A stretch of DNA of 64,000 nucleotides from Saccharibacillus deserti (GTDB lineage: Bacteria > Bacillota > Bacilli > Paenibacillales > Paenibacillaceae), in the NCBI RefSeq assembly GCF_013618475.1, contig NZ_JABJVN010000004.1, forward strand, positions 351,279 to 415,278, given 5' to 3'. The translations under genes and the position numbers were made by a program. Shown here in pieces: positions 56,629 through 64,000 of the stretch; position 1 is the first letter of the stretch, and each line of letters opens with the position of its first letter. Under the pieces are notes generated by a model. That model worked only from the letters and a program-made list of their open reading frames with translations. It had not been told where the DNA came from and did no database searches.

Positions 56629-57570
56629 TTAGATCGCCTCCTGGGTATCGACTTGAGCATGTGTTCCCTGAGTAAGCTGTTCAAAAGCCGTATCGAGACG
56701 CCCGACATCAATCCGAATATCCCGGATGCCCAAATTCGATTCGATCAGGGTTCGCAGCACCGCGTCGGTATCTTCGGCTGTAACGATAATGCGTCCACCG
56801 GACTCGGTGACCTCTACTTCCGCTTCCATCCGCATGCCGAGCAGCCCGGCTGTCCGTTTCTGCCAATCGGTACCCGTCGCTTCCGGGAGGAAGGAGACGC
56901 TTCGCTTGACCAAGGTGCGCTTGATTTCATCCGGCGTTCCGTCGGCCACCAATTTCCCCTGATCGAACAGCAGAATCCGATCGGCTTCACTGTCCGCTTC
57001 TTCCAGATAATGCGTCGAGAACAGTACGGTCCTGCCCTGCTTCGCCAACTTCCGGACTTCTTCCCAGAAACGGCGCCTCGCCGTCGTGTCCAGACCGACC
57101 GTCGGTTCGTCGAAAAAAAGCACCTCCGGATTGCCCGCCATCGCCAGAGCAAAGCCTAGGCTTCGTCTTTGTCCGCCCGACATCTTCTGTCCGCTCCGAT
57201 TGAGATCCGCCGGACTCAAGCCGCTCAGGCGGATCAGATCCTCCCGGTCGGCCGGTCGGCTGTAGTAGCTGCGAAACAGGTCGATCAGCTCTCTGCCCTT
57301 CAGCCCGTCCATAACGGCAACCTCCTGCAGCATGACGCCGATCCGGTCGCGGATGCTCCGATCCTCCGGTGACCCGCCCAGCAGATTCACGCTTCCTTCG
57401 CTCGGTTGAAGCAGTCCCAGCATCATCGACAGGGTCGTCGTTTTCCCCGCTCCGTTAGGCCCGAGCATTGCGGTTATCGTTCCTTTTTCTATCGTAAAAC
57501 TGACTCCGTCGACCGCTTTTTTGTTTTTGAATGTCTTGACCACGTTTTTCAGTTCGATTACCGCTGTCAT
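56629..57570 (-). CDS. ABC transporter ATP-binding protein (YvfR-like)
   Basis: This 313-residue ATPase shows Walker A MLGPNGAGKTTTLSMMLGLL, Q-loop MLQEVAVMDG, signature QKMSGGQRRSLGFALAMAG, Walker B EVLFFDEPTVGLD and H-loop STHYLEEAD. A C-terminal domain (about 215-313) is typical of drug/lipid export ATPases. It is the first gene of the ATPase-permease-kinase-regulator operon, an arrangement like B. subtilis yvfRSTU. Linearmycin-type resistance systems are organised similarly. Confidence 0.93.
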   Translation of the reverse strand: MTAVIELKNVVKTFKNKKAVDGVSFTIEKGTITAMLGPNGAGKTTTLSMMLGLLQPSEGSVNLLGGSPEDRSIRDRIGVMLQEVAVMDGLKGRELIDLFRSYYSRPADREDLIRLSGLSPADLNRSGQKMSGGQRRSLGFALAMAGNPEVLFFDEPTVGLDTTARRRFWEEVRKLAKQGRTVLFSTHYLEEADSEADRILLFDQGKLVADGTPDEIKRTLVKRSVSFLPEATGTDWQKRTAGLLGMRMEAEVEVTESGGRIIVTAEDTDAVLRTLIESNLGIRDIRIDVGRLDTAFEQLTQGTHAQVDTQEAI

Positions 57571-57690
57571 GGGATCGCCTCCGCTTGTTTGGTTTGCCGC
57601 TGTTCTTGATGTCTTTATCTTACGGAAATCGCACGCGCGGGATCAGTATGGACTGTCACGGGTTTTGGGTGACAGTTGTCAGGCGGATAG

Positions 57691-57807
57691 GGAGACGACG
57701 GATTTCCGACCTGCGCTCCGCTTGGTTTCCTCCCCTTCATTTAATAAAAGCATCAGAGGAAGGGGAGGAAATCCAAAGTCGCTTCGGTTCGGAAATCCGT
57801 CGTCTCC
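57691..57807. repeat. 117-bp imperfect palindrome
   Basis: The outer arms GGAGACGACGGATTTCCGA (57691-57709) and complement (57789-57807) are perfect. The inner arms TTTCCTCCCCTTC and complement are perfect as well, with an unpaired middle stretch between the two sets. It fills the gap upstream of the ABC ATPase gene and downstream of the acetyltransferase gene. The remainder of 57571-57937 holds no gene. Confidence 0.8.
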
Positions 57808-57937
57808 TAGGTGGGGTGGAGGAGGAAGACTTAAGGCTTCAAGATTTGAAGGCCTACTCTCGAGAGTAAAAGATTAAGGGCAGGGGATTCGAGAGCGCAG
57901 TCAAGGACTGCTGTCGAATCGGAGGGCGGAGAGCAGG

Positions 57938-57965
57938 AAAAGACCGCAGCGGGAGGGCTGCGGTC
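57938..57965 (-). terminator. Terminator after the acetyltransferase gene
   Basis: GACCGCAGC (57942-57950) pairs perfectly with GCTGCGGTC (57957-57965). TTTT follows on the minus strand. Confidence 0.78.
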
Positions 57966-58046
57966 AAGAGGGAAGTTATGCACATGTGGATAACGTTTGG
58001 GAATCTGCTTTTTTTGCGAGTTATTCGAGTGCTGTGGGTAAGCTGT

Positions 58047-59258
58047 TCAGAAGTAGTCGGGCAGGTAGGGGGTACGGGCCGGAATCAGCGCATCCAATCT
58101 CGCTGCGGCAGCTTCGGAGGCTGACAGCAGGCCGAAGCGCTGGAGTTCGGAAGGACGGCGGTAGCCGAGCAGGAACGCAGTCAAGATACCGATCGTAACG
58201 GAAACGGTCGGGAGCGCCGCAAGAGCGGGATTCGCCGGCAGTTCAGGATCGCCGGAGACCAGGAAAGGTTCAAGGCGCGCCGATCCGTCGGTCGACACGG
58301 TCCAGATCCATCGGCCGTCGTTCCAGGGAGCATCCCGGTCTTCGATCTGCAGGGCGAACCGGGTGTCTCCCTCGCTTTCGGCGGACGGCGCAAACGGATA
58401 GGCTTCGATAAACGCCGCCGCATCCACGATCCGTCCCATAAAGTACGGCTCGATCTCCTGCTTAATCATCGGATCGGGCAGCAGCAGCGGCAACGGATCG
58501 TCGACAGGCAGTTTCACCTGCACTTCTTTTAATTTGGAATCGTGGTTGACGATAAAATCCCACAATCCCTGCCGCGCCGTCTCGTTCAGCCAGAAGATTT
58601 CTTCCGTGATCCATTTGCGTTCCTCGATGGCATACAGCACGTATCCTTCCGCTTCGCCCGCTTCATTGTAGTAGACGGCCGTGTACGGAATCCCGTTCAT
58701 GACCCTCTGCTCCCACCAGCTGCGGCTGCGAACAAGGGGTCCGTTGTAACGCCGGATTGCCCGGTCATAAACAGACTGCAGAATATCCAGATCGCGCACC
58801 TCGCGTACGACGCGTCCGGGCACATTTTGACAAGCCGGCAGTTTATCCACAGGGATCGTGTAATTTTTATTGTCCGTAAACAGTTCCCAACCATACTTGC
58901 GGTAAAAAGAAATGGAGAACGGGTGCAGATACGAAACAAGCTGTCCGTCCTTTCTCATTTCTTCAAGGGCGCGGCGCAGAAGCCGGGATACCATCCCTCT
59001 GCGGCGTTTCTCCGGCCAGGTTGCGACTCCGGCGATTCCCCCCATTCGAACAGGTCTGCCGTGGATATAGACTTCAAGCGGAATAAGCAGCAGTTTGGCA
59101 CAAAGCTCGTGATCTTCGAATACGCCCCAGACCTTCTCTTCTCCGAAGCGTTCGCGTCGTTCCTCCTTTTGCTGTTCGCTCAACGTATACAAAAAGGCAT
59201 ACTGGGACAACTCGATATTGGCATCGAAATCCCGTTCGGTCAGCAGTCTGATTTCCAT
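58047..59258 (-). CDS. GNAT N-acetyltransferase, Eis-like
   Basis: This 403-residue protein has the Eis layout. The N-terminal GNAT domain contains the acetyl-CoA loop GGIAGVATWPEKRRRGMVSR and FSISFYRKYGWELFTD. A second GNAT-like domain (about 145-280) and a C-terminal SCP2-like domain (about 290-403) follow. Eis enzymes acetylate several amines of aminoglycosides or lysines; Paenibacillaceae carry many relatives with unknown substrates. The terminal Phe matches the family habit of using the C-terminal carboxylate as general base. The start at 59258 follows AAGGGG. It is a single gene with its own terminator. Confidence 0.87.
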   Translation of the reverse strand: MEIRLLTERDFDANIELSQYAFLYTLSEQQKEERRERFGEEKVWGVFEDHELCAKLLLIPLEVYIHGRPVRMGGIAGVATWPEKRRRGMVSRLLRRALEEMRKDGQLVSYLHPFSISFYRKYGWELFTDNKNYTIPVDKLPACQNVPGRVVREVRDLDILQSVYDRAIRRYNGPLVRSRSWWEQRVMNGIPYTAVYYNEAGEAEGYVLYAIEERKWITEEIFWLNETARQGLWDFIVNHDSKLKEVQVKLPVDDPLPLLLPDPMIKQEIEPYFMGRIVDAAAFIEAYPFAPSAESEGDTRFALQIEDRDAPWNDGRWIWTVSTDGSARLEPFLVSGDPELPANPALAALPTVSVTIGILTAFLLGYRRPSELQRFGLLSASEAAAARLDALIPARTPYLPDYF

Positions 59259-59397
59259 TCCCCGATCTACCCCTTTCGCGTGACGATCCTGTTGGTTTCT
59301 TTTGACTCAAAAAGGCACTCTTGTTCTTTCTCCGCTTGGCCCCGAACTCCTTCCGCATTCTCGACTTCATCCACTTCTCCCTCTGTCTTTTCCATAT

Positions 59398-59430
59398 AAA
59401 AAAGACCCGTCCATGGGCTGGAAGGGTCTT
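59398..59430 (-). terminator. Terminator after the ClpP-like gene
   Basis: AAGACCC (59402-59408) pairs with GGGTCTT (59424-59430). A run of T follows on the minus strand, 35 nt after the clpP stop. Confidence 0.8.
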
Positions 59431-59465
59431 AACTTTGAAGCAGCCGTTTGTTTAAGAGCTTTTGG

Positions 59466-60059
59466 CTAGGCGCGTTTGGAGTTGTCGATGATCCGGTCAA
59501 TCACGCCATACGCCAATGCCTCCTCGGAGGACATAAAATAATCCCGGTCCATATCGCGTGCAATCCGCTCGACCGGCTGGCCCGTATGTTCGGCGGCGAT
59601 CCCGTTCAACCGCTCTCGCGTCCGAATGATGCGCTGTGCGCTGATCGCAATATCGCTGGCCTGTCCCTGCGCGCCTCCATGGGGCTGATGGATCATGATC
59701 TCGCTGTTGGGCAGCGCGCAGCGCTTGCCGGGAGCTCCGGCCAACAGCAGAATCGCTGCGAAAGACGCCGCCATTCCCGTACAGATCGTATGCACATCCG
59801 GCTTCACGTGACGCATGGCGTCGTAAATGGCAAACCCCGACGTCGTTACGCCTCCGGGACTGTTGATATAGAAGTAAATGTCTTTCTCCGGATCTTCCGC
59901 TTCGAGCAGCAGCAGCTGTGCGGTAATGCTGTTGGCCACCTGGTCTTCGATCGCAGAGCCAAGAAAAACGATCCGGTCTTTCAACAGCCGGGAATAAATA
60001 TCGTATGAACGTTCTCCGCGACTTGTCTGCTCCACGACATAAGGAATAAAAGTACTCAT
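59466..60059 (-). CDS. clpP: ATP-dependent Clp protease proteolytic subunit, divergent paralogue
   Basis: This 197-residue ClpP keeps the triad: Ser99 in [15 protein letters not shown], His124 in IMIHQPHGG and an Asp in [10 protein letters not shown]. The N-terminus [20 protein letters not shown] is standard. It departs from the housekeeping form around the active site (SFAAILLL for SMGAFLL, HQPHGG for HQPLGG), so it looks like a second ClpP. It starts at 60059 after AAGGAGG, 79 nt downstream of an ECF sigma gene, with no clpX or clpC nearby. Paralogues may form mixed barrels with ClpP1 or degrade special substrates. Confidence 0.9.
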   Translation of the reverse strand: MSTFIPYVVEQTSRGERSYDIYSRLLKDRIVFLGSAIEDQVANSITAQLLLLEAEDPEKDIYFYINSPGGVTTSGFAIYDAMRHVKPDVHTICTGMAASFAAILLLAGAPGKRCALPNSEIMIHQPHGGAQGQASDIAISAQRIIRTRERLNGIAAEHTGQPVERIARDMDRDYFMSSEEALAYGVIDRIIDNSKRA

Positions 60060-60138
60060 TGGCAGTTCCTCCTTGTGACAGCGCATAGGCGCTTTTGATG
60101 AAAAACAGCAGTTCCCCGGCGGCTTCCGAGAAGCACCG

Positions 60139-60939
60139 TCAGGCAGCCGCCCGAAAACAAAATAACGAAAGTTTTTCGGCGCCGCTGACAAGGCTGTTGG
60201 TTCTGCCGGAAACTTCTGCCGAACCGAGCCGCACGGCGCATCGGGCAGCTCCAGACGCTTCATCGGCGCTTCCTCCGTTTCTGAGAAGGAGCAGCGCCCG
60301 AACATCCTGCAGTCGGATCGCTTCCAGATAGGCGAATACAGTCCGCTCCCCTGCCTCATCCTGATCGATATCTGCCGGTAAGTCCCGTGCCTCGTTGTCG
60401 CCGCGCTGCCGGTCGTCCAGTTTTCTTCTGGCCCGATGCAGGGACGCTTTTACGCCGCCTTCCGTCGTTCCCAGCAGTTGGGAAGTTTCCGCTGCCGTAA
60501 AACGCAAATATTCCATCAGGAGATAGATCGTGCGCTGTTCGGGTGTCAGTGTTCGCACGATTCGTTCCGAAGCCGACCACAGCCGAAGCGGATCGGATTC
60601 AGGCTCTTCTCGCAGGAGGTTGGACATCGCTTTTTCTGTTTCTTTCCCTTTTTTCCGCAGGCGATCGATCCAGGCATGGTAAGCGATACTGCGCAGATAA
60701 GACCGGTTCCAGCTTCGTTTTTGTTCCCGATAGACAGACCAGGCTCTCAGCCATGTTTCCTGCAGCAGATCTTCGCTCTCCATTTTGGATCCGGTCAGAA
60801 ATCGGCAGTATTTGGTCAATGACTCTCCATGCTCTGCGATCAAGTCCGAGAACAGGTCCTTGTCGCCTGCTGTATGCGGGGCAAGCCGCGCTTCGGGATT
60901 TTTCTCGCGCCGCTGCTTTTTCGTATCCGTCCTTTTCAC
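60139..60939 (-). CDS. ECF-type RNA polymerase sigma factor
   Basis: This 266-residue sigma-70 family protein has region 2 at about 38-100 ([20 protein letters not shown]) and region 4 at about 120-175 ([38 protein letters not shown]). Beyond region 4 lie about 85 residues ([20 protein letters not shown]) that resemble the regulatory tails of ECF groups lacking a classical anti-sigma factor. No anti-sigma gene is adjacent. GTG at 60939 follows AAGGGAGGGGAG. The ClpP paralogue follows on the same strand. Confidence 0.9.
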   Translation of the reverse strand: MKRTDTKKQRREKNPEARLAPHTAGDKDLFSDLIAEHGESLTKYCRFLTGSKMESEDLLQETWLRAWSVYREQKRSWNRSYLRSIAYHAWIDRLRKKGKETEKAMSNLLREEPESDPLRLWSASERIVRTLTPEQRTIYLLMEYLRFTAAETSQLLGTTEGGVKASLHRARRKLDDRQRGDNEARDLPADIDQDEAGERTVFAYLEAIRLQDVRALLLLRNGGSADEASGAARCAVRLGSAEVSGRTNSLVSGAEKLSLFCFRAAA

Positions 60940-61145
60940 TTGCTCCCCTCCCTTTTGCCGGATTCATTAACTTAAACGAAAAAAGCTCTGAAAACGATAC
61001 TCTCTCTTTTTATTTTATTCTTTTCGAAGAATTTTGTTTCGCTGCTGATTGATACGGGTATACCACTATATAAAGATTTTTAAACAAACGGAAATGCTTG
61101 AAACACAGGCGCGGCAGGCAGCTTTGAATAACGGGATATCGGCAT

Positions 61146-61178
61146 AAAAAAACGGGGACCAGTTGCAGCTGGTCCCCG
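61146..61178 (-). terminator. Terminator after the beta-helix protein gene
   Basis: CGGGGACCAG (61153-61162) pairs perfectly with CTGGTCCCCG (61169-61178). TTTTTTT follows on the minus strand. Confidence 0.9.
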
Positions 61179-61256
61179 CGAATCGAATCTTTGTGAGAGA
61201 AGATTGGATGAATTATATATTTCCAAATGAACAAGTGTTACTCATTTGAAAATATA

Positions 61257-63083
61257 TTAAAAGCCGATGTTATCGATCAGTTTGATGATCCCGTTCTTGA
61301 AAGTTGTTGCCGCGCCGTTTGTGTTGACCAAGGTGTTGCGCTCAAACTTGACGTTCTTGATCGTTCCGTCTCCCCATACGCCGATGCCGCGATGCGCGCC
61401 GTCCGTAATGGTGTTGCCAATGAACTCGACGTTGTCGATCGTGCCGGTCCCTCCGTAAACCAGAATGTTCGGATGGTTTTGCGGTTCTTGAATACCGGTA
61501 TGGTGAACGGTATTGTTCAAGACTTTGACGCGATCCACGTTCAGCGTATTGTAAGATCCTTCGACCGAGATGTAGATGCCGGCCATCATGGTGTCTGCCA
61601 CTTTGTTATTTTCGATCGTCACATCAACTCCGCCTACTACCGAAATTCCGCGAGCTTTCGAGAAGTTTCCGATCGTATTTCCACGAACCGTAATGTTAGT
61701 GACCGGTGTTGGACTTGTACCGTAGCTGACAACCGCGATTCCGTCGTCGCCTACTCCCATAACCGTATTGTTTTCGACCGTAATATGATGGGTTTCCGTT
61801 GTCATGTGGATTCCGTCCGCTCCCGTATTTTCAACGGTATTGTTGGAGACCACACCATTGTTGGAACCGTAAGCCATCATGATTCCCGCCGTACTCGATT
61901 TGCTGACATAGACATTATCGATGACAAAGTTGCTTGCGCTGCGGACCGTAATGTTGTTTTTGTCATGCGCTCCGTTTCCTCTGGCAATCGTCGTCTGATA
62001 AGCGTGCTTCAGATTGCGAAGCTGTACGCCGCTGCCTTTGAGGTCGATCGATCCGCCATCCGGATTGGTGGACATGAGCACCGTCGATTCCTTGCCTGCG
62101 CCTTCCATACGAATACTGTCGATGGTCAGGATGCGGCTCAGTGTAAACTCGCCCGCAGGAATGAACAGTGTTTTTTTCTGCTCCTTGGCCGCTTTGGCCG
62201 CTGCTACAAATGCCGCATAATCGTCTTTGCCGTCATTGGCCACAGCCCCAAAGTCCGTAACGGACAATCCGACAGGTACCGGTGTCGGCGTTGGTACCGG
62301 CGTTGGCGTTGGCGTCGGTACCGGCGTTGGCGTTGGTACCGGCGTTGGCGTTGGCGTCGGTACCGGCGTTGGTGTCGGCGTCGGTACCGGCGTTGGCGTT
62401 GGTGTCGGTACCGGCGTTGGCGTTGGTGTCGGTACCGGCGTTGGCGTTGGCGTTGGTACCGGCGTTGGCGTTGGTGTCGGTACCGGCGTTGGCGTTGGCG
62501 TTGGTGTCGGCGTCACTGCGGCTCCCGGGGTAAACGAAATGCTTGGATTCCACAGCGTTTCGTCATCCTGGGTGGTGCCGTTTTTATTCACGATAAAAGA
62601 GATCACGGTTCCTGCTTGTACCGGAACAGCGCCCACATTTTGCGGCTTGTCTCCTGTTCGCGTAGTAATCAGCCCGTTCCAGAGTACCGTACTGTCTTTT
62701 TGAACGCTGGCTACAATACCGTCGCCTTTATTGCCGCTTTTTTTGACGATCCCTGTAATCTCGATAGTTCCGGGTCCGGGTGCAGTCCATCTACGGACAG
62801 CATCCGTAGTATCGCCCGGATACTGGGCACTGGCCGAAATCCAAGGAAAGCCTGCCGGAGTACTCCAAGACTTTTTGACGCTGTCATAAGTCAGATCGGA
62901 GTAAGTGCTTCCTGCTCCTTGTTTATAATACCAGCCTTTCAGGCCCTGTGAAGTTGTACTAAAGTCCGGCGAAGCCTTATAGATTTCCGAAGTGGCCGCG
63001 TGAGCTTGACCCAGCGACCCCACGCCGCTTCCGAGCCCCAAAGACAATGCTGCAATCGCAATAATGATCTTGTTTCTTTTCAA
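61257..63083 (-). CDS. Secreted right-handed beta-helix protein with Pro-Thr linker
   Basis: This 608-residue exported protein starts at the TTG at 63083, seven bases after GGAGGG; a TTG 15 bases earlier overlaps that ribosome site. Residues 1-30 are a signal peptide (SLGQAHA). Residues about 31-190 form a beta-sandwich domain seen in surface glycan-active proteins ([19 protein letters not shown]). A TPTP/VPTP linker of about 80 residues follows. The C-terminus (about 275-608) is a pectate-lyase/GH28-related beta-helix opening [20 protein letters not shown], with rungs such as [16 protein letters not shown]. Polysaccharide lyase, hydrolase or epimerase activity is likely, but catalytic residues are not assigned. 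Confidence 0.88.
   Translation of the reverse strand: MKRNKIIIAIAALSLGLGSGVGSLGQAHAATSEIYKASPDFSTTSQGLKGWYYKQGAGSTYSDLTYDSVKKSWSTPAGFPWISASAQYPGDTTDAVRRWTAPGPGTIEITGIVKKSGNKGDGIVASVQKDSTVLWNGLITTRTGDKPQNVGAVPVQAGTVISFIVNKNGTTQDDETLWNPSISFTPGAAVTPTPTPTPTPVPTPTPTPVPTPTPTPVPTPTPTPVPTPTPTPVPTPTPTPVPTPTPTPVPTPTPVPTPTPTPVPTPTPVPVGLSVTDFGAVANDGKDDYAAFVAAAKAAKEQKKTLFIPAGEFTLSRILTIDSIRMEGAGKESTVLMSTNPDGGSIDLKGSGVQLRNLKHAYQTTIARGNGAHDKNNITVRSASNFVIDNVYVSKSSTAGIMMAYGSNNGVVSNNTVENTGADGIHMTTETHHITVENNTVMGVGDDGIAVVSYGTSPTPVTNITVRGNTIGNFSKARGISVVGGVDVTIENNKVADTMMAGIYISVEGSYNTLNVDRVKVLNNTVHHTGIQEPQNHPNILVYGGTGTIDNVEFIGNTITDGAHRGIGVWGDGTIKNVKFERNTLVNTNGAATTFKNGIIKLIDNIGF
62275..62515. repeat. Tandem short repeats encoding the Pro-Thr linker
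   Basis: About a dozen 18-bp-type units (GGTACCGGCGTTGGCGTT and close variants) encode TPTPVP-like repeats. The unit length varies (12-24 bp) in steps of 6, so the linker length is probably variable between strains. Confidence 0.93.
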
Positions 63084-63900
63084 GATGTATCCCTCCAAAT
63101 GTTGTTTAAAAACCAGAAAAGTGAACGAGACGGAACGACTGCCTCACTGTGGATCTCGACCGTGCTTAGGTAGCCTTTATATAAAAGGAGTTCATTGGGT
63201 AGTCACTGCTTCAGCGGTACTGTCGATTGAATATGCATGTATATTCATTCCGAAGTTGTATGATCGCCCTGAAGCGTTGCGCTTATATTCTATATATCGA
63301 CGACATGGTTCAAGAAGTTACAGTATTGCAGTTTATCGAATCGAAAGACCCAGACTTTTGGAAAAAGCCCCTGCCTCATCCACAACTAAAGTCCGGGTTC
63401 CCTTTTTAAAAACGATGCTTTTTTTCCTTTTCCATTCCATTTCTGCCTTTAAAAGAATAAAAAATGGTAAATCAGCTTGCTTAGTTCTGCCTTGTAAGTA
63501 GTGTAAGCAAAAGAATAGGTTTTTTCAGAAAATTAAAATTGGTATTCAAAACAAAAGTGAAAATAATTACAATATTCTATGTCATAGGAACAGACTAGGA
63601 ACACCCAAGAAGAGGAGAGGCAAAATTAGGAACTCTATTCGGTGCAAAAGAGAAATTGGTCCTGTTCATAACTGTATATATATTCATGGAAGACATTTTT
63701 CTAAGTAAATTACAGTCATGAATGGGTCTTGGCGGATGAGAGTAGGAAGTGGCTCCGAGGGTTTTTATGCGCTGTTTTCAATTGTGGATAACGTAAGATC
63801 TTCCAGATCTACTTCTCTTAGACTGTCCACACCAACTTCTTTCGTATATAAAGTTATTCAAGCGATGTGGAGAACCTGTCTATAAGAAAAGAACACAACA
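63084..63900. other. AT-richer intergenic region without a recognisable gene
   Basis: Between the beta-helix gene and the rRNA operon I see no credible coding sequence. The stretch holds one perfect DnaA-box 9-mer (TGTGGATAA, 63783-63791), a 12-base match to the 5S tail at about 63738 on the opposite strand, and short A/T runs. Confidence 0.6.
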
Positions 63901-63936
63901 AAAAAGCCTTTACCGCGATCACAGTAAAGGCTTTTT
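63901..63936 (-). terminator. Terminator of the rRNA operon
   Basis: AAAAAGCCTTTAC (63901-63913) pairs with GTAAAGGCTTTTT (63924-63936), with T runs on either strand. It begins 8 nt beyond the 5S 3' end. Confidence 0.92.
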
Positions 63937-63943
63937 CTTTTCG

Positions 63944-64000
63944 GCTTGGCAGCTTCCTACTCTCCCGGGACCCTGCGGTCCAAGTACCATCGGCGCTAGA
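63944..64000 (-). rRNA. rrf: 5S ribosomal RNA (3' part, continues beyond the window)
   Basis: The minus strand reads GCGCCGATGGTACTTGGACC, then CCGGGAGAGTAGGAAGCTGC and CAAGC. This is the conserved 3' half of Firmicute 5S rRNA (loop E region, helices IV/V, and the strand closing helix I). The 5' half and the rest of the rRNA operon lie outside the window. Confidence 0.95.

Noticed and set aside
57984..57992. Perfect DnaA boxes (TGTGGATAA here and at 63783, TTATCCACA at 58843) as a possible replication origin
   Set aside because: They are single, widely spaced, one is inside a coding gene, and there is no dnaA/dnaN or unwinding element nearby.
61227..62951. A 574-codon plus-strand frame opposite the beta-helix protein gene
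   Set aside because: It contains long Arg/Trp repeats that are only the complement of the Pro-Thr linker repeats, and it has no ribosome site.

Overview
The window is GC-rich Firmicute DNA. Three things point to a member of Paenibacillaceae (Paenibacillus or Saccharibacillus-like): a Bacillus-type purine operon with PurBoxes and a purine riboswitch, a very large SLH-anchored surface protein, and many carbohydrate ABC transporters that lack their own ATPase. The genus is inferred from gene content and style only. Many long antisense reading frames are by-products of the high GC content.

Layout. 1-5305 (minus): a pectin/rhamnogalacturonan-type operon read as GH105 hydrolase, SGNH esterase, two LplB/LplC-type permeases and a lipoprotein binding protein cut by the window edge. 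5972-6814: DeoR-family regulator. 7030-11781: 1583-residue surface protein with WT-rich repeats, three near-identical X2-like modules, Fn3 domains and SLH domains. 12267-17259 (plus): L-fucose catabolism (fucI, a fuculokinase, fucA, fucU). 17533-21794 (minus): histidine phosphatase, ABM protein, mutarotase-like protein, GH42 beta-galactosidase. 22364-31062: a phosphate theme, with ppk behind PhoP-box-like hexamers, convergent ppx, a glycerophosphodiester phosphodiesterase and a ugpA-ugpE-ugpB transporter. 31200-36202: S66 peptidase, GT39-like membrane protein, ilvA, AraC/GyrI-like regulator.

36801-52930 (minus) is the complete purine operon, read as purE-K-B-C-S-Q-L-F-M-N-nudix-H-D. Its control region holds two inverted PurBoxes, a sigma-A promoter and a guanine-class riboswitch. 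The operon is unusual in four ways: a 770-nt structured non-coding stretch between purF and purM, a 187-bp repeat element between purS and purC, a terminator-like hairpin ahead of purD, and a proline-rich N-terminal extension on PurN.

53128-63083 (minus): universal stress protein, DUF1294 protein, an ABC transporter/two-component operon, an Eis-like acetyltransferase, an ECF sigma factor next to a ClpP paralogue, and a secreted beta-helix protein. The window ends in the 3' end of a 5S rRNA (minus).

The most interesting unexplained structure is a set of about 190-bp intergenic elements at four places. Each has four copies of a 24-bp motif, two forward then two reversed. Copies within each pair are 50-51 bp apart, and in two elements the spacing is exactly 50/60/50.
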